A stretch of 64,000 bases of DNA, from assembly GCA_965661265.1 (NCBI GenBank), contig CBFIDE010000012.1, forward strand, positions 1 to 64,000, in the 5' to 3' direction. This document shows positions 46,358 through 54,934 of the stretch, piece after piece (within the stretch, counting starts at the first letter, position 1; every line of letters starts with the position of its first letter). Below the pieces are notes generated by a model. It had not been told where the DNA came from. It worked only from the letters and a program-made list of their open reading frames with translations, and ran no database searches. The DNA comes from CBFIDE01 sp965661265 (GTDB lineage Bacteria > Bacteroidota > Bacteroidia > Flavobacteriales > Schleiferiaceae). A program made the position numbers and the translations under genes.

Positions 46358-47324
46358 TCCTAGATCTGAAGAAGGCGATCAGATTTTTAAAGAAACCGTA
46401 GCCGTAGCCAAGCATCATTACCAAGCTTGTTAAAATTGAATAAGCTCCTACATAAATGGACTTATTTCTAATAGAGCTATCCATAAATATTACTAGGCAA
46501 TAAAGAGTGTAGAGCTCAATTAGTAAAAACCGGGCAGGTATTGGCAGAAGTGTGCTCAATACTGATAAAATTAGGCCTAGACTAAATATCAATGGAAAGA
46601 AGTGAAGCACTTTTAATTGGCTTTTGTGCTTTTTATAAATATCTATTCTAGCAGCTCCAAATCTATAAACTTGCTTAAAGAACTTTGATAAACTAGTTCG
46701 CCTTTTGTGATAAACAAAGGCATCTGGAATGAATCCACTTTTATACTTTTTCTCAATAATTCTCATACTGAGCTCAATATCCTCTCCACACTTTAACTCT
46801 GAATAACCATCTACAGCCCAGAATACTTCTTTTTTAATACCCATATTAAAACCTCTAGGGTGATAATCACCAACCGGAGTCTTACTGCCTCTTATTCCAC
46901 CAGTAGTAAATAAGGAAGTCATAGAATATGAAATAGCCTTTTGTAGTGCCGTAAAATTAGGATGTGCAGCATCAGGACCGCCAAAAAGATCTAAATCTCT
47001 TTCAGCTAAAGCTTTATCAATAAGGTTTAGATAATTAGATGGAATAATACAATCCGAGTCAAGAAAAATGAGGTAGTCCCCTTTAGCCACTTCCGCAGCT
47101 CTGTTTCTTGCATCGCTAACAGGAAGAAATTCCTCATAAACAATGCTTAACTCATAGGTAGAATTAGAAATATGACTCTGAAGTAAAGGCCTAAGTTCAT
47201 CTTTGGGAGTACCATCACCTAAGATTACTTCAAATGACTTATTCTCTTGATCTAATAGACTTTCTAGAAATTCAGTAACCTCCTCTGGCCTTCCAAAGGT
47301 GGGTGAAATCAAGCTGTATTTCAT
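46344..47324 (-). CDS. membrane-associated family 2 glycosyltransferase
   Basis: 326 residues. The GT-A domain has SLISPTFGRPEEVTEFLESL, ARNRAAEVAKGDYLIFLDSDC (metal-binding DSD) and CGEDIELSMRI (ED motif). Two to three hydrophobic helices at 240-310 anchor it to the inner membrane. Cotranscribed after the DPM1-like gene (1-base overlap). Likely acts on a surface glycan, perhaps using the heptose made by the convergent operon; that link is inference. Confidence 0.85.
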   Translation of the reverse strand: MKYSLISPTFGRPEEVTEFLESLLDQENKSFEVILGDGTPKDELRPLLQSHISNSTYELSIVYEEFLPVSDARNRAAEVAKGDYLIFLDSDCIIPSNYLNLIDKALAERDLDLFGGPDAAHPNFTALQKAISYSMTSLFTTGGIRGSKTPVGDYHPRGFNMGIKKEVFWAVDGYSELKCGEDIELSMRIIEKKYKSGFIPDAFVYHKRRTSLSKFFKQVYRFGAARIDIYKKHKSQLKVLHFFPLIFSLGLILSVLSTLLPIPARFLLIELYTLYCLVIFMDSSIRNKSIYVGAYSILTSLVMMLGYGYGFFKNLIAFFRSRTIEL

Positions 47325-48283
47325 TAGAAATTAAGCTTTTTATCTACACTATACTCTTCCTTTTTAGATGAACTTCTGACGATAAGCTCTGCCAAGAAGC
47401 CAGTCACAAACAGAATAGTACCCATAACCATAGAAGTAAGTCCTATATAGAACCATGGGTTCTCAGAAATTAATCGAGCCTTATTACCCATTTGAAGAGC
47501 AATTATCTTATCAATCCCTAAAAACAAGGCACTAGCAAATCCAAATAAGAACATTAAGCTGCCAATCAGACCAAAAAAGTGCATTGGTCTTTTTGCAAAT
47601 TTAGATATGAATGCTAGGGTTACCAAATCAAGTGGGCCATTCACAAATCTGTTCAAACCAAATTTGGTATAACCGTATTTTCTAGCTTGATGCTGAACAA
47701 CTTTCTCTCCTATTTTGGTAAAGCCAGCATTCTTGGCCAATACAGGAATATATCTATGCATTTCTCCATGCACATCAACATTCTTAATAACCTCAGTCTT
47801 ATAAGCTTTAAGACCACAATTAAAATCATGTAAATAAATACCTGACATTTTTCTTGTCGCCCAATTATAGAATTTAGTAGGAATTGTTTTAGAAATAGGA
47901 TCATGACGAACTTTCTTCCAACCACTTACCAGATCAAACTTCTCTTCCGTAATCATTCTGTAAAGCTCAGGTAATTCGTCAGGGCTATCTTGTAAATCAG
48001 CGTCCATTGTTACCACAACTTCAGCCTCATTGCTAGCCGATGCAAATCCCACGTTTAAACCAGCAGACTTTCCATGATTTCTTCTAAAGTGAATCCCTTT
48101 ACATCTTGGATCTGCTTTAGAAATGCCTTCTACTATACTCCAACTAGAATCTGTACTTCCATCATCAACAAAGACAACTTCAAAGCTTAGTTTCTCAGCT
48201 TCAAGTACTTTGACAATCCAGTTAAACAATTCACTTATGGATTCCTCTTCATTAAAAAGTGGAATTACTATCGATAAATTCAT
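47324..48283 (-). CDS. DPM1/ArnC-type family 2 glycosyltransferase
   Basis: 319 residues. SIVIPLFNEEESISELF, VFVDDGSTDSSW, HFRRNHGKSAGLNVGF and VVTMDADLQD mark the polyprenyl-phosphate glycosyltransferase type, with two C-terminal membrane helices (MHFFGLIGSLMFLFGFASALFLG and MVMGTILFVTGFLAEL). Such enzymes load a sugar onto undecaprenyl phosphate. First enzyme after the DUF4199 gene, 3 bases apart. Confidence 0.88.
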   Translation of the reverse strand: MNLSIVIPLFNEEESISELFNWIVKVLEAEKLSFEVVFVDDGSTDSSWSIVEGISKADPRCKGIHFRRNHGKSAGLNVGFASASNEAEVVVTMDADLQDSPDELPELYRMITEEKFDLVSGWKKVRHDPISKTIPTKFYNWATRKMSGIYLHDFNCGLKAYKTEVIKNVDVHGEMHRYIPVLAKNAGFTKIGEKVVQHQARKYGYTKFGLNRFVNGPLDLVTLAFISKFAKRPMHFFGLIGSLMFLFGFASALFLGIDKIIALQMGNKARLISENPWFYIGLTSMVMGTILFVTGFLAELIVRSSSKKEEYSVDKKLNF

Positions 48284-48286
48284 AGG

Positions 48287-48838
48287 CTAGGCCTCTTCTG
48301 TAGTTTCTTCAAAAATAATTGGTTCATCTTTTTTTGTAGCCGCCGCAACTATTAAAGCCACTATAGCACTGAAGATTAAAGTAAAACCAGTTCCTTTTAT
48401 TAAGTTCATTAATGAATATTGATCTGTCTTTTCAAGTTCTTCAATAGTCTGTTCAATCGTTTCCTCAGGTGTTCCTACATTCTCTAAAAAACCAACTGTC
48501 GTTTCTATAGTCATTTCAGTAAGTTCAGCAGCAGCCTCCTTGTCAACTACTCCAAAAAGAACATATGAAAAAGTAACGTTAATTAATGCTGAAATTAGAT
48601 AGGCCAAAATATAGGTGCTAAAAGCAGATCGAAAGGAAATATAACCGCCATTTGCTCTTTTAAGTGATACAACTCCTATTATCAAAAGGACTATGCTCGT
48701 TAAGGAAAGACCTAAGCCGGCACCCCAACTTACTAATAAACCCATATCAAAGCTATACGCCATTAAGATATAAGTAACACTAATTCCTCCTATAATTAAG
48801 CCGTACTTAATTGCAGTTTGTTTTACGCCATTATCCAT
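48287..48838 (-). CDS. DUF4199 four-helix membrane protein
   Basis: 183 residues, four hydrophobic helices (GLIIGGISVTYILMAYSF, LGLSLTSIVLLIIGVV, FSTYILAYLISALINVTFSYV and the FTLIFSAIVALIVAAA helix). Matches the DUF4199 pattern often found beside DPM1-like genes in Bacteroidota. Function unknown. A TTG at 48862 is in frame but lies in the promoter element, so the ATG at 48838 is the start. Confidence 0.8.
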   Translation of the reverse strand: MDNGVKQTAIKYGLIIGGISVTYILMAYSFDMGLLVSWGAGLGLSLTSIVLLIIGVVSLKRANGGYISFRSAFSTYILAYLISALINVTFSYVLFGVVDKEAAAELTEMTIETTVGFLENVGTPEETIEQTIEELEKTDQYSLMNLIKGTGFTLIFSAIVALIVAAATKKDEPIIFEETTEEA

Positions 48839-48859
48839 ATTTCCATTTTTTATGCTTGA

Positions 48860-48867
48860 CAAATATA
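48860..48867 (-). promoter_or_regulatory. -7 promoter element for DUF4199 and two glycosyltransferase genes
   Basis: The minus strand reads TATATTTG, an exact TAnnTTTG match, 21 bases upstream of the ATG at 48838; it overlaps and so excludes the upstream TTG. Confidence 0.6.
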
Positions 48868-48923
48868 GCCAAAATACAAGCTTTAAAAAGTCAGAATTTC
48901 TTTAAAGTTTCATTTGTTTAAAC

Positions 48924-48931
48924 TACTTTTG
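48924..48931 (+). promoter_or_regulatory. -7 promoter element for the SRP RNA
   Basis: TACTTTTG, exact TAnnTTTG match, seven bases before the proposed RNA 5' end. Confidence 0.6.
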
Positions 48932-48937
48932 CCATCT

Positions 48938-49038
48938 AAAGGCAAGTCCCATACAACCAGCTCCTAAAGAACTCCCCCAGGGCGGGAACGCAGCAAGGGT
49001 ATTTGGTCGTAGCGGTGTGATATGGATCGCTTGCCTTT
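48938..49038 (+). ncRNA. ffs: signal recognition particle RNA (4.5S, small bacterial type)
   Basis: The ends pair as AAAGGCAAG (48938-48946) with CTTGCCTTT (49030-49038). Inside, GAACTCCCCCAGGGCGGGAACGCAGCAAGGG has the conserved Ffh-binding hairpin and its symmetric/asymmetric loops, as in other small SRP RNAs. The terminal T-run serves as the terminator. The RNA joins Ffh to direct membrane proteins to SecYEG and YidC. About 100 nucleotides, no Alu domain, as in most Bacteroidota. Confidence 0.9.
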
Positions 49039-49097
49039 TTCTTTTCCCCTCCCCAAATTCTTTTTTATTCTAGGACTCATCTTGCAAAGCACTTTCT

Positions 49098-49105
49098 TAC
49101 ATTTG
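49098..49105 (+). promoter_or_regulatory. -7 promoter element for the transaldolase gene
   Basis: TACATTTG, exact TAnnTTTG match, 14 bases before the ATG at 49120. Confidence 0.55.
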
Positions 49106-49119
49106 CAAAAAAATAGACT

Positions 49120-49776
49120 ATGAAATTCTTTATTGACACAGCAAACTTAGAGCAAATCAAAGAAGCTCAAGACCTTGGAGTTCTTGATGGCGTTACCACA
49201 AATCCTAGCCTTATGGCTAAAGAGGGTATCTCTGGAGAGGAAAATGTAAAAAATCACTACCTGAAAATATGTAACCTTGTTGACGGAGATGTTAGTGCGG
49301 AAGTAATTTCTACTGACTTTGAAGGAATGATTAAGGAAGGAGAAGCTTTAGCAGCTCTACACCCTCAAATCATTGTTAAAGTTCCTATGATTAAAGAAGG
49401 TGTTAAGGCACTAAAGTACTTTTCTGATAACGGAATTAAAACAAATTGTACTCTAGTATTCTCTGCAGGACAAGCATTATTGGCCGCTAAAGCTGGAGCA
49501 ACTTATGTTTCTCCATTCATTGGAAGACTAGATGATATTTCAACTGATGGTTTAGACCTAATTGAAAAGATTAGATTGATCTATGACAATTATGGTTATG
49601 AAACTGAGATTCTTGCAGCTTCTGTTAGACATACAATGCATGTTATTCAATGCGCAGAAATCGGAGCAGATGTAATTACTGGACCTTTAAGCTGTATCAC
49701 TGGTTTATTAAATCACCCATTAACAGATATAGGTTTAGCTAAATTTCTAGCGGATCACAAAAAAGCTCAGGCATAA
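49120..49776 (+). CDS. fsa: transaldolase / fructose-6-phosphate aldolase family protein
   Basis: 218 residues, the short TalC/FSA type. MKFFIDTANLEQIKEA, VLDGVTTNPSLMAKEG, the Schiff-base lysine in IIVKVPMIKEG, NCTLVFSAGQALLA and YVSPFIGRLDD are present. It transfers a dihydroxyacetone unit between sugars of the pentose phosphate pathway, or splits fructose 6-phosphate; subgroup not separable here. It would also consume or replenish the sedoheptulose 7-phosphate used by gmhA. Single gene with promoter and terminator. Confidence 0.92.
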   Translation: MKFFIDTANLEQIKEAQDLGVLDGVTTNPSLMAKEGISGEENVKNHYLKICNLVDGDVSAEVISTDFEGMIKEGEALAALHPQIIVKVPMIKEGVKALKYFSDNGIKTNCTLVFSAGQALLAAKAGATYVSPFIGRLDDISTDGLDLIEKIRLIYDNYGYETEILAASVRHTMHVIQCAEIGADVITGPLSCITGLLNHPLTDIGLAKFLADHKKAQA

Positions 49777-49795
49777 TTTAGATTGTGTTGCCTAT

Positions 49796-49825
49796 AAAAA
49801 AAGCAGCTCTAGGGCTGCTTTTTTT
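49796..49825 (+). terminator. intrinsic terminator after the transaldolase gene
   Basis: Stem GCAGC / GCTGC extended by flanking A and T tracts, with a 6-base loop and a T-run. Confidence 0.85.
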
Positions 49826-49841
49826 ATTCTATATTTAGACA

Positions 49842-49849
49842 TAAATTTG
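49842..49849 (+). promoter_or_regulatory. -7 promoter element for the tsaC-type gene
   Basis: TAAATTTG, exact TAnnTTTG match, ending 10 bases before the ATG at 49860, so the leader would be only a few bases. Confidence 0.55.
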
Positions 49850-49859
49850 ACTATTATCA

Positions 49860-50483
49860 ATGGCTGAAATAATAAAACTATATCCTGAAAACCCCAATGA
49901 TAAGCACCTTAGGCACATCATGGAGGTTATTGAATCTGGTGGCCTAATTATTTATCCAACGGATACTGTCTACTCCTTTGGTTGCGATATTACAAGACCA
50001 AAAACTATAGAGCGAATATCACAGCTCAAGGGAATTAAACTTGAGAAATCCGAATTCTCAATTATTTTTAATGATCTAAGTCATCTTTCTGACTATACCA
50101 AACAAGTAGATACTCCAACTTATAAGTTACTAAAAAAATGTCTTCCTGGGCCTTTCACTTTCATATTAGAAGCTAGTAATCAAGTGCCTAAGCTCTTTAA
50201 AGCTAAAAGAAAAACCATTGGAATTAGAATTCCAGATCATAGTATTCCTAGATTATTAGTGGAGAAACTAGGAAGACCATTAGTAGCAAGCTCTGTGCAT
50301 GATGAAGATGATATTATTGAATACACCACCAACCCAGAGCTAATTAAGGAAAAGTTTGATGATAAAGTTGATTTAATTATTGACTGTGGATTTGGTGATA
50401 ATCATGCTTCTACAGTGGTAGACCTAACGAATGGACAAGTAGAAATATTAAGAGAAGGCAAGGGTGATATTGAACTTTTATGA
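49860..50483 (+). CDS. tsaC: L-threonylcarbamoyladenylate synthase (Sua5/YciO/YrdC family)
   Basis: 207 residues. GGLIIYPTDTVYSFGCD, the substrate-binding loop; IERISQLKGIK; LKKCLPGPFTFILEAS; RKTIGIRIPDH; and RPLVASSVHDE match YrdC-domain proteins that make threonylcarbamoyl-AMP for the t6A37 modification. The YciO subgroup cannot be ruled out. The next gene overlaps the stop by 4 bases. Confidence 0.85.
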   Translation: MAEIIKLYPENPNDKHLRHIMEVIESGGLIIYPTDTVYSFGCDITRPKTIERISQLKGIKLEKSEFSIIFNDLSHLSDYTKQVDTPTYKLLKKCLPGPFTFILEASNQVPKLFKAKRKTIGIRIPDHSIPRLLVEKLGRPLVASSVHDEDDIIEYTTNPELIKEKFDDKVDLIIDCGFGDNHASTVVDLTNGQVEILREGKGDIELL

Positions 50484-51859
50484 GCAATAAGTACTTAGTT
50501 AGAATTCATACTACCATTTGGTTGATCCTTTTAATAATCAGTTTAAATACTGACGGAACTGGTGGTGGTGGTGACTCAATTACACATTTCTTTATTGCTC
50601 AATTTTCTTGGACTAATCCTAGTCTCTTTTTTGATTTATGGGGCAAGCCTATTTTTACATTACTCGCCAGCCCTTTTGCACAATTTGGTTTTGATGGAAT
50701 TAGCTTTTTTAATATTAGCTGTGGAGTACTTTCCTCCTACTTTATAAGCATTAGTCTAAAGAAGGAGAATGTCAAAGGATATTACCTAATTCCTTTTATT
50801 GCTTTTGCAAGCCCTTCTTATTACGCTCACCTATTTACAGGTCTAACTGAACCACTCACTGGTTTATTCCTGAGCATAGGCTTCTATCTATTAGTTATTA
50901 AGAAAATTCGTATTGCATTTATCATACTCTCATTCCTCGTTTTCATAAGGTCAGAAGCTATTGTATTTTATCCACTATTTGCCATTTACGCTCTTTACTA
51001 TAAAAAGTATTTAGAGATCTTTTTTCTACTGACAGGAACTGTTCTGTATAGCCTCATTGGGAGTTTTTACACTGACAATCTTTTTTGGGTAGTAGATATT
51101 CCATATACTTCCTCTGCCTCTGTTTACGGACATGGTCAATGGGATCATTATGTTACTAAGTTGGCTGAACTTTTGAATTGGCCAATGTTTGGTCTTATGA
51201 TTATAGGAATTCTTAGAGCTTGGCTTTTACAAGTAAAAGAAAAAACAATATATCCCGGAGTTCTTTTAGCTAGCCTTTTAATCTTAGCGCTTTTTATTGC
51301 CCACTCTGCTGTCTGGTATTTAGGTATTTTCGCTTCCGCTGGACTAGAACGAGTGCTACTTATTGTTTTTCCATTTATATGGATCTTTATTTTAGTAGGG
51401 ATTAATCTTGTTTTGTGGCCCATATTATCCATGAAAATTCTACGAAGATCATCCTATATCATTCTTGCCTTCCTTCTATTTAGTAATATCTACTTTTCTC
51501 CCTTAAGGCATTATTATTGGTATCAATTAGTACAAGGGACTGAAGTAGAAAATGCGAGTAGAAATGGAATTATCTTAGACCTAGCCCAATATAATATAGA
51601 CTTCTTAGTTGTTGATGACCCCTTTATTGGTTTTGAGATGAATCTTAACTTCAAGGATCCGGAAGCTCGAATGACATGGAACGGCTATAGATATCTATTT
51701 GATCAAATAGCGCCTGAAGAATATCTACTTTGGGATTCTTATTACGCTGTTAGTCAGTACCAAATCGAATTGGATGACTTGAAAGAAGATTCTAGACTTC
51801 AGCTAATAAAAGGATGGGATTATAAGGAGCGATCGTATTATTTATTCCAAAAGCTTTGA
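50480..51859 (+). CDS. GT-C-like integral membrane protein
   Basis: 459 residues with about ten hydrophobic helices. The first periplasmic loop contains GGGGDSITHFFIA, with an acidic residue where GT-C glycosyltransferases of the PMT/ArnT kind have their catalytic aspartate. The C-terminal 110 residues are soluble. Probably a lipid-linked sugar transferase; not certain. It overlaps the tsaC-type gene by 4 bases and the convergent nnrD gene by 18. Confidence 0.6.
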   Translation: MSNKYLVRIHTTIWLILLIISLNTDGTGGGGDSITHFFIAQFSWTNPSLFFDLWGKPIFTLLASPFAQFGFDGISFFNISCGVLSSYFISISLKKENVKGYYLIPFIAFASPSYYAHLFTGLTEPLTGLFLSIGFYLLVIKKIRIAFIILSFLVFIRSEAIVFYPLFAIYALYYKKYLEIFFLLTGTVLYSLIGSFYTDNLFWVVDIPYTSSASVYGHGQWDHYVTKLAELLNWPMFGLMIIGILRAWLLQVKEKTIYPGVLLASLLILALFIAHSAVWYLGIFASAGLERVLLIVFPFIWIFILVGINLVLWPILSMKILRRSSYIILAFLLFSNIYFSPLRHYYWYQLVQGTEVENASRNGIILDLAQYNIDFLVVDDPFIGFEMNLNFKDPEARMTWNGYRYLFDQIAPEEYLLWDSYYAVSQYQIELDDLKEDSRLQLIKGWDYKERSYYLFQKL

Positions 51860-53350
51860 CCTAAGCGCTTTAAAGGCTATTCCTAAATGGTTGGAAATAT
51901 CACTGGCAAGTATACTTTCTTCCGAAAAAGTGTTCAGTAATTTTTGTGCTGTATAGCCCTGAATAAAGCAAGCTAAACATACAGCTTCAATTTTTGAGTA
52001 CGAATTAGATAAAAGAGCAAGGAGTATTCCTGTCAACGCATCGCCACTCCCGGCTTTTGCCAATGATGCCCCTCCAAAGTTTAAATAGAATCGTCTTCCT
52101 TTTGAATCAAACAGGCAACTAATGCTAGACTTAAAAAGAACATATATTCCATGTTTAATGGCAAACTCAGAGACCTTTTCCTCATAATCTAATGGAAGTT
52201 TATCCCAATTCATAAGCCTACAAAGCTCTCCTATATGGGGAGTTAATATAGTCTCTTGGTTCAAAAAATTGAGAATAGTCTGATTATCTGCTAGCATGTT
52301 TAGAGCATCAGCATCCAGAATTAGGGGTACCTTAGTTTGGCTTACAATGTTTTTAAGCACTTCAACTGTCTCTTTTCGCTCTCCCACTCCAGGCCCAAAA
52401 GCAATGGCTTTAAATCGGCCTTGAGCCTTATATTCTGAAATATAATCCTCGTTAGAATCTGCAATCAACATTGCCTCAGCTAAAGTGTTATTCAAAACAG
52501 CTTTCAAGCTATTTGGAAGCTGCACAGTTAAAAGACCAATTCCAGATCTCATACAAGATTGAGCGGCCATTATTGCAGCACCCGCGCTTGAGCTACTGCC
52601 AGCAATTAGTAATCCGTGCCCATAAGTCCATTTGGCCGAATGTCTTTGTCTCTTTTTATAAATAGAAAAAAGATCTTCAGCTTCAACATAAATAGATTTG
52701 CTTTCTTGCGAATCCCAATACTGACTTGGGATACCGATATCTATTACTTCAAAATCTTCAATATAAAGTAAGAATGGAAGTCTAAGGAAATTTTGCTTTG
52801 GTGCTTGAAAAGTATAGCAGTAATCCACTCTAAGGGCTGAGCTATTCTGTTCCTGGCTATCTGCAAACATTCCTGTGGGAATATCTACTGCTATTTTATA
52901 ATTACTCTGATTATTTAAATGATTTATTAAATCTAATAATAAGCCTTCTAAGCCTTTATTTAAGCCAGTTCCTAAAACAGCATCAATAATCACTTCATTC
53001 TCATCTAAAACTGGAAAAGACTCTTGACTGTCAATTTCAAAACATTTTAATTTAGGAAGTCTATTAAAATGATATTCAAAATCCGGTGAATCGGTAGCAC
53101 CGTATTTTAAGAGATAGAGCCTTACGTCAAAATTAGCTTCTTGAAATAGTCTTGCTAAAACCAATCCATCTCCCCCATTATTTCCTTGACCACAGAAAAT
53201 AGCTATAGGCTGAGTAGGATTTAATTTATTAATAAGAGAATCAAATATTAGACTAGCTGCTCTCTCCATTAATTGAAAAGATTCAATATGTTGAGCTTCT
53301 AAAGTTGCTTTATCAGCTTGAACTAATTGCTTGGCGTTTAATACTTTCAT
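51842..53350 (-). CDS. nnrD: bifunctional NAD(P)H-hydrate epimerase/dehydratase
   Basis: 502 residues. Residues about 1-210 are the YjeF_N/NnrE epimerase (IAIFCGQGNNGGDGLVLARLF, VIDAVLGTG, VDIPTGMFAD); residues 225-500 the ribokinase-like NnrD dehydratase (HSAKWTYGHGLLIAGS, AIAFGPGVGE, LILDADALNMLA, LTPHIGELCRL, LAKAGSGDALTGIL). Together they repair damaged nicotinamide cofactors. The start overlaps coaE by 38 bases, an unusually long same-strand overlap. Confidence 0.95.
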   Translation of the reverse strand: MKVLNAKQLVQADKATLEAQHIESFQLMERAASLIFDSLINKLNPTQPIAIFCGQGNNGGDGLVLARLFQEANFDVRLYLLKYGATDSPDFEYHFNRLPKLKCFEIDSQESFPVLDENEVIIDAVLGTGLNKGLEGLLLDLINHLNNQSNYKIAVDIPTGMFADSQEQNSSALRVDYCYTFQAPKQNFLRLPFLLYIEDFEVIDIGIPSQYWDSQESKSIYVEAEDLFSIYKKRQRHSAKWTYGHGLLIAGSSSSAGAAIMAAQSCMRSGIGLLTVQLPNSLKAVLNNTLAEAMLIADSNEDYISEYKAQGRFKAIAFGPGVGERKETVEVLKNIVSQTKVPLILDADALNMLADNQTILNFLNQETILTPHIGELCRLMNWDKLPLDYEEKVSEFAIKHGIYVLFKSSISCLFDSKGRRFYLNFGGASLAKAGSGDALTGILLALLSNSYSKIEAVCLACFIQGYTAQKLLNTFSEESILASDISNHLGIAFKALRSKLLE

Positions 53351-53909
53351 GAGTTTTAAGTACTTGAGGAATTAACATATCCTCTAAATTATTAGAAATC
53401 AAATAATCTGATTTTTCAATCCTCTGTTCATCTGACCATTGATTTTTAATCCTAGCCAGAACTTCTTCTCTGGATTGGGCTGAACGCTTCATTACCCTTT
53501 GAATTCTCAATTCCTGATTGGCAATTACACAAATGACTTTATCACAATCCTGATAAGAGCCACTTTCAAAAAGAATTGCCGCTTCTCTAATAATATAATT
53601 AGCCTTATTATTCTCCTTCCAGTTTACAAAATCATCTTTAACAGCCGGGTGAACAAGTGAATTTATAAAGCTTATTTCCCTCATATCATTAAATATAATA
53701 GTACTTAGCTTCTCGCGATTTAATTGCTGATCTGAATTATAGATATCGTTTCCAAAACGATTCTTTAATGCTGCAATCAGGTCTAGCTCATTATTCATTA
53801 AGAATTTTGCTCTATCATCAGCATAATAAATAGGAACCTTCAATTGCTCAAATATATGAGCAACTGTTGTTTTGCCACTACCTATTCCTCCTGTAAGCCC
53901 AATTATCAT
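53313..53909 (-). CDS. coaE: dephospho-CoA kinase
   Basis: 198 residues, full length. P-loop GLTGGIGSGKTT, the YADDRAKFLM substrate region, VNWKENNKANYIIREAAILFESG and the C-terminal RIKNQWSDEQRIEKSDYLI. Last step of coenzyme A synthesis. Its start overlaps the ybbR stop by 4 bases and its end runs 38 bases into nnrD. Confidence 0.95.
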   Translation of the reverse strand: MIIGLTGGIGSGKTTVAHIFEQLKVPIYYADDRAKFLMNNELDLIAALKNRFGNDIYNSDQQLNREKLSTIIFNDMREISFINSLVHPAVKDDFVNWKENNKANYIIREAAILFESGSYQDCDKVICVIANQELRIQRVMKRSAQSREEVLARIKNQWSDEQRIEKSDYLISNNLEDMLIPQVLKTHESIKRQAISSS

Positions 53910-54892
53910 TTCTGTATCAATATATATTCCAAACGCTTAGGTTCATAGTCTACATAATCAATAAAGCTAGGATAATTTCCAATCTGTACACTTAAAGGGT
54001 TAGACTCCGAATTTGTTGTTATATCGTCAAAATCAACAAAGAGGTTAAAATCCTGAGGAACTACATTCTTAAATTTATCTACACCAACATTAAAGATAAG
54101 TTTTACCTCTCTTGGATAAGTTATCATACTCATGCTATCAGGCAAGTTGAGTATTTGCGGTTTAAAAGAAAAGCTTCCTTGCGTCAATTCTATTAGATTA
54201 AGATCAAGCTGCAACTCTTCAACTTTATGATGCAAGGAAGAAATGTCAGGGAATATTATCTCCAATTTTTCACTCATTTCTAGTTTCTCTCCTGTGATAA
54301 CAAATTCATCAGTCCAAACACTATCTATTTCAGAAAATTGACTCTTTGGTAATTGAACAACTACACTATCAGGTTCTATTTTTATGGACCCAATACTCAA
54401 GCTATTCTTAAATTCTTTCTTTAGCTGCAGTTTAACCGGAACTTTTTTAGAATATAACTGACTAAAATCAAAGTATATAGTATCTGGCTTAGCCGATAGT
54501 ATTTCTACTTCTTTTATGATTTGATTCTCAAGAAGTGACTTATTAGAAACTGTATGCCAATAGAATAGATCATTCACTGGGCTTGTATAATTCAAATCGA
54601 TATCTAATGTTGGAGCTCCAAATAAATTATAACGCAGGATATCAAATCCTTGGGCTTTAATTTCTAATAATATAGATGAAGGTGGAGTATTAACGATCTC
54701 CTTACTAGACATTTGGTTGATATAATTAACCTTAAACTCCACGGTATCTCTATAACCATCTTTGCTGAGTTTAATTATAAACCAAAGAATTAATGACAAT
54801 AAAAGAAAGAAGACCCTGGCCTTAAGCTTGTCATCTTGCAGGGACTCTACCCACTTGATGAACCATTTCTTTTGGTTTTCTACTTCTTTCAT
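53906..54892 (-). CDS. YbbR-domain membrane-anchored protein
   Basis: 328 residues. A single N-terminal membrane helix (VFFLLLSLILWFIIKL) follows a basic cytoplasmic tail; the rest is extracytoplasmic and beta-rich, with YbbR-like modules such as VKLQLKKEFKNSLSIGSIKIEPDSVVVQLPKS. In Firmicutes the homologue CdaR binds the diadenylate cyclase; no such cyclase is nearby. Follows yajC after a terminator-like hairpin and overlaps coaE by 4 bases. Confidence 0.8.
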   Translation of the reverse strand: MKEVENQKKWFIKWVESLQDDKLKARVFFLLLSLILWFIIKLSKDGYRDTVEFKVNYINQMSSKEIVNTPPSSILLEIKAQGFDILRYNLFGAPTLDIDLNYTSPVNDLFYWHTVSNKSLLENQIIKEVEILSAKPDTIYFDFSQLYSKKVPVKLQLKKEFKNSLSIGSIKIEPDSVVVQLPKSQFSEIDSVWTDEFVITGEKLEMSEKLEIIFPDISSLHHKVEELQLDLNLIELTQGSFSFKPQILNLPDSMSMITYPREVKLIFNVGVDKFKNVVPQDFNLFVDFDDITTNSESNPLSVQIGNYPSFIDYVDYEPKRLEYILIQK

Positions 54893-54903
54893 TGGTTAAA
54901 AAT

Positions 54904-54929
54904 AAAAAACGGGCCTTAAGGCCCGTTTT
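54904..54929 (-). terminator. terminator-like palindrome between yajC and ybbR
   Basis: AAAACGGGCCTT / AAGGCCCGTTTT is a perfect 24-base palindrome (54906-54929) followed on the minus strand by a T-rich stretch. It lies inside an otherwise tight gene series, 12 bases before the ybbR ATG, and so may act as an attenuator. Confidence 0.8.
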
Positions 54930-54934
54930 AATAT

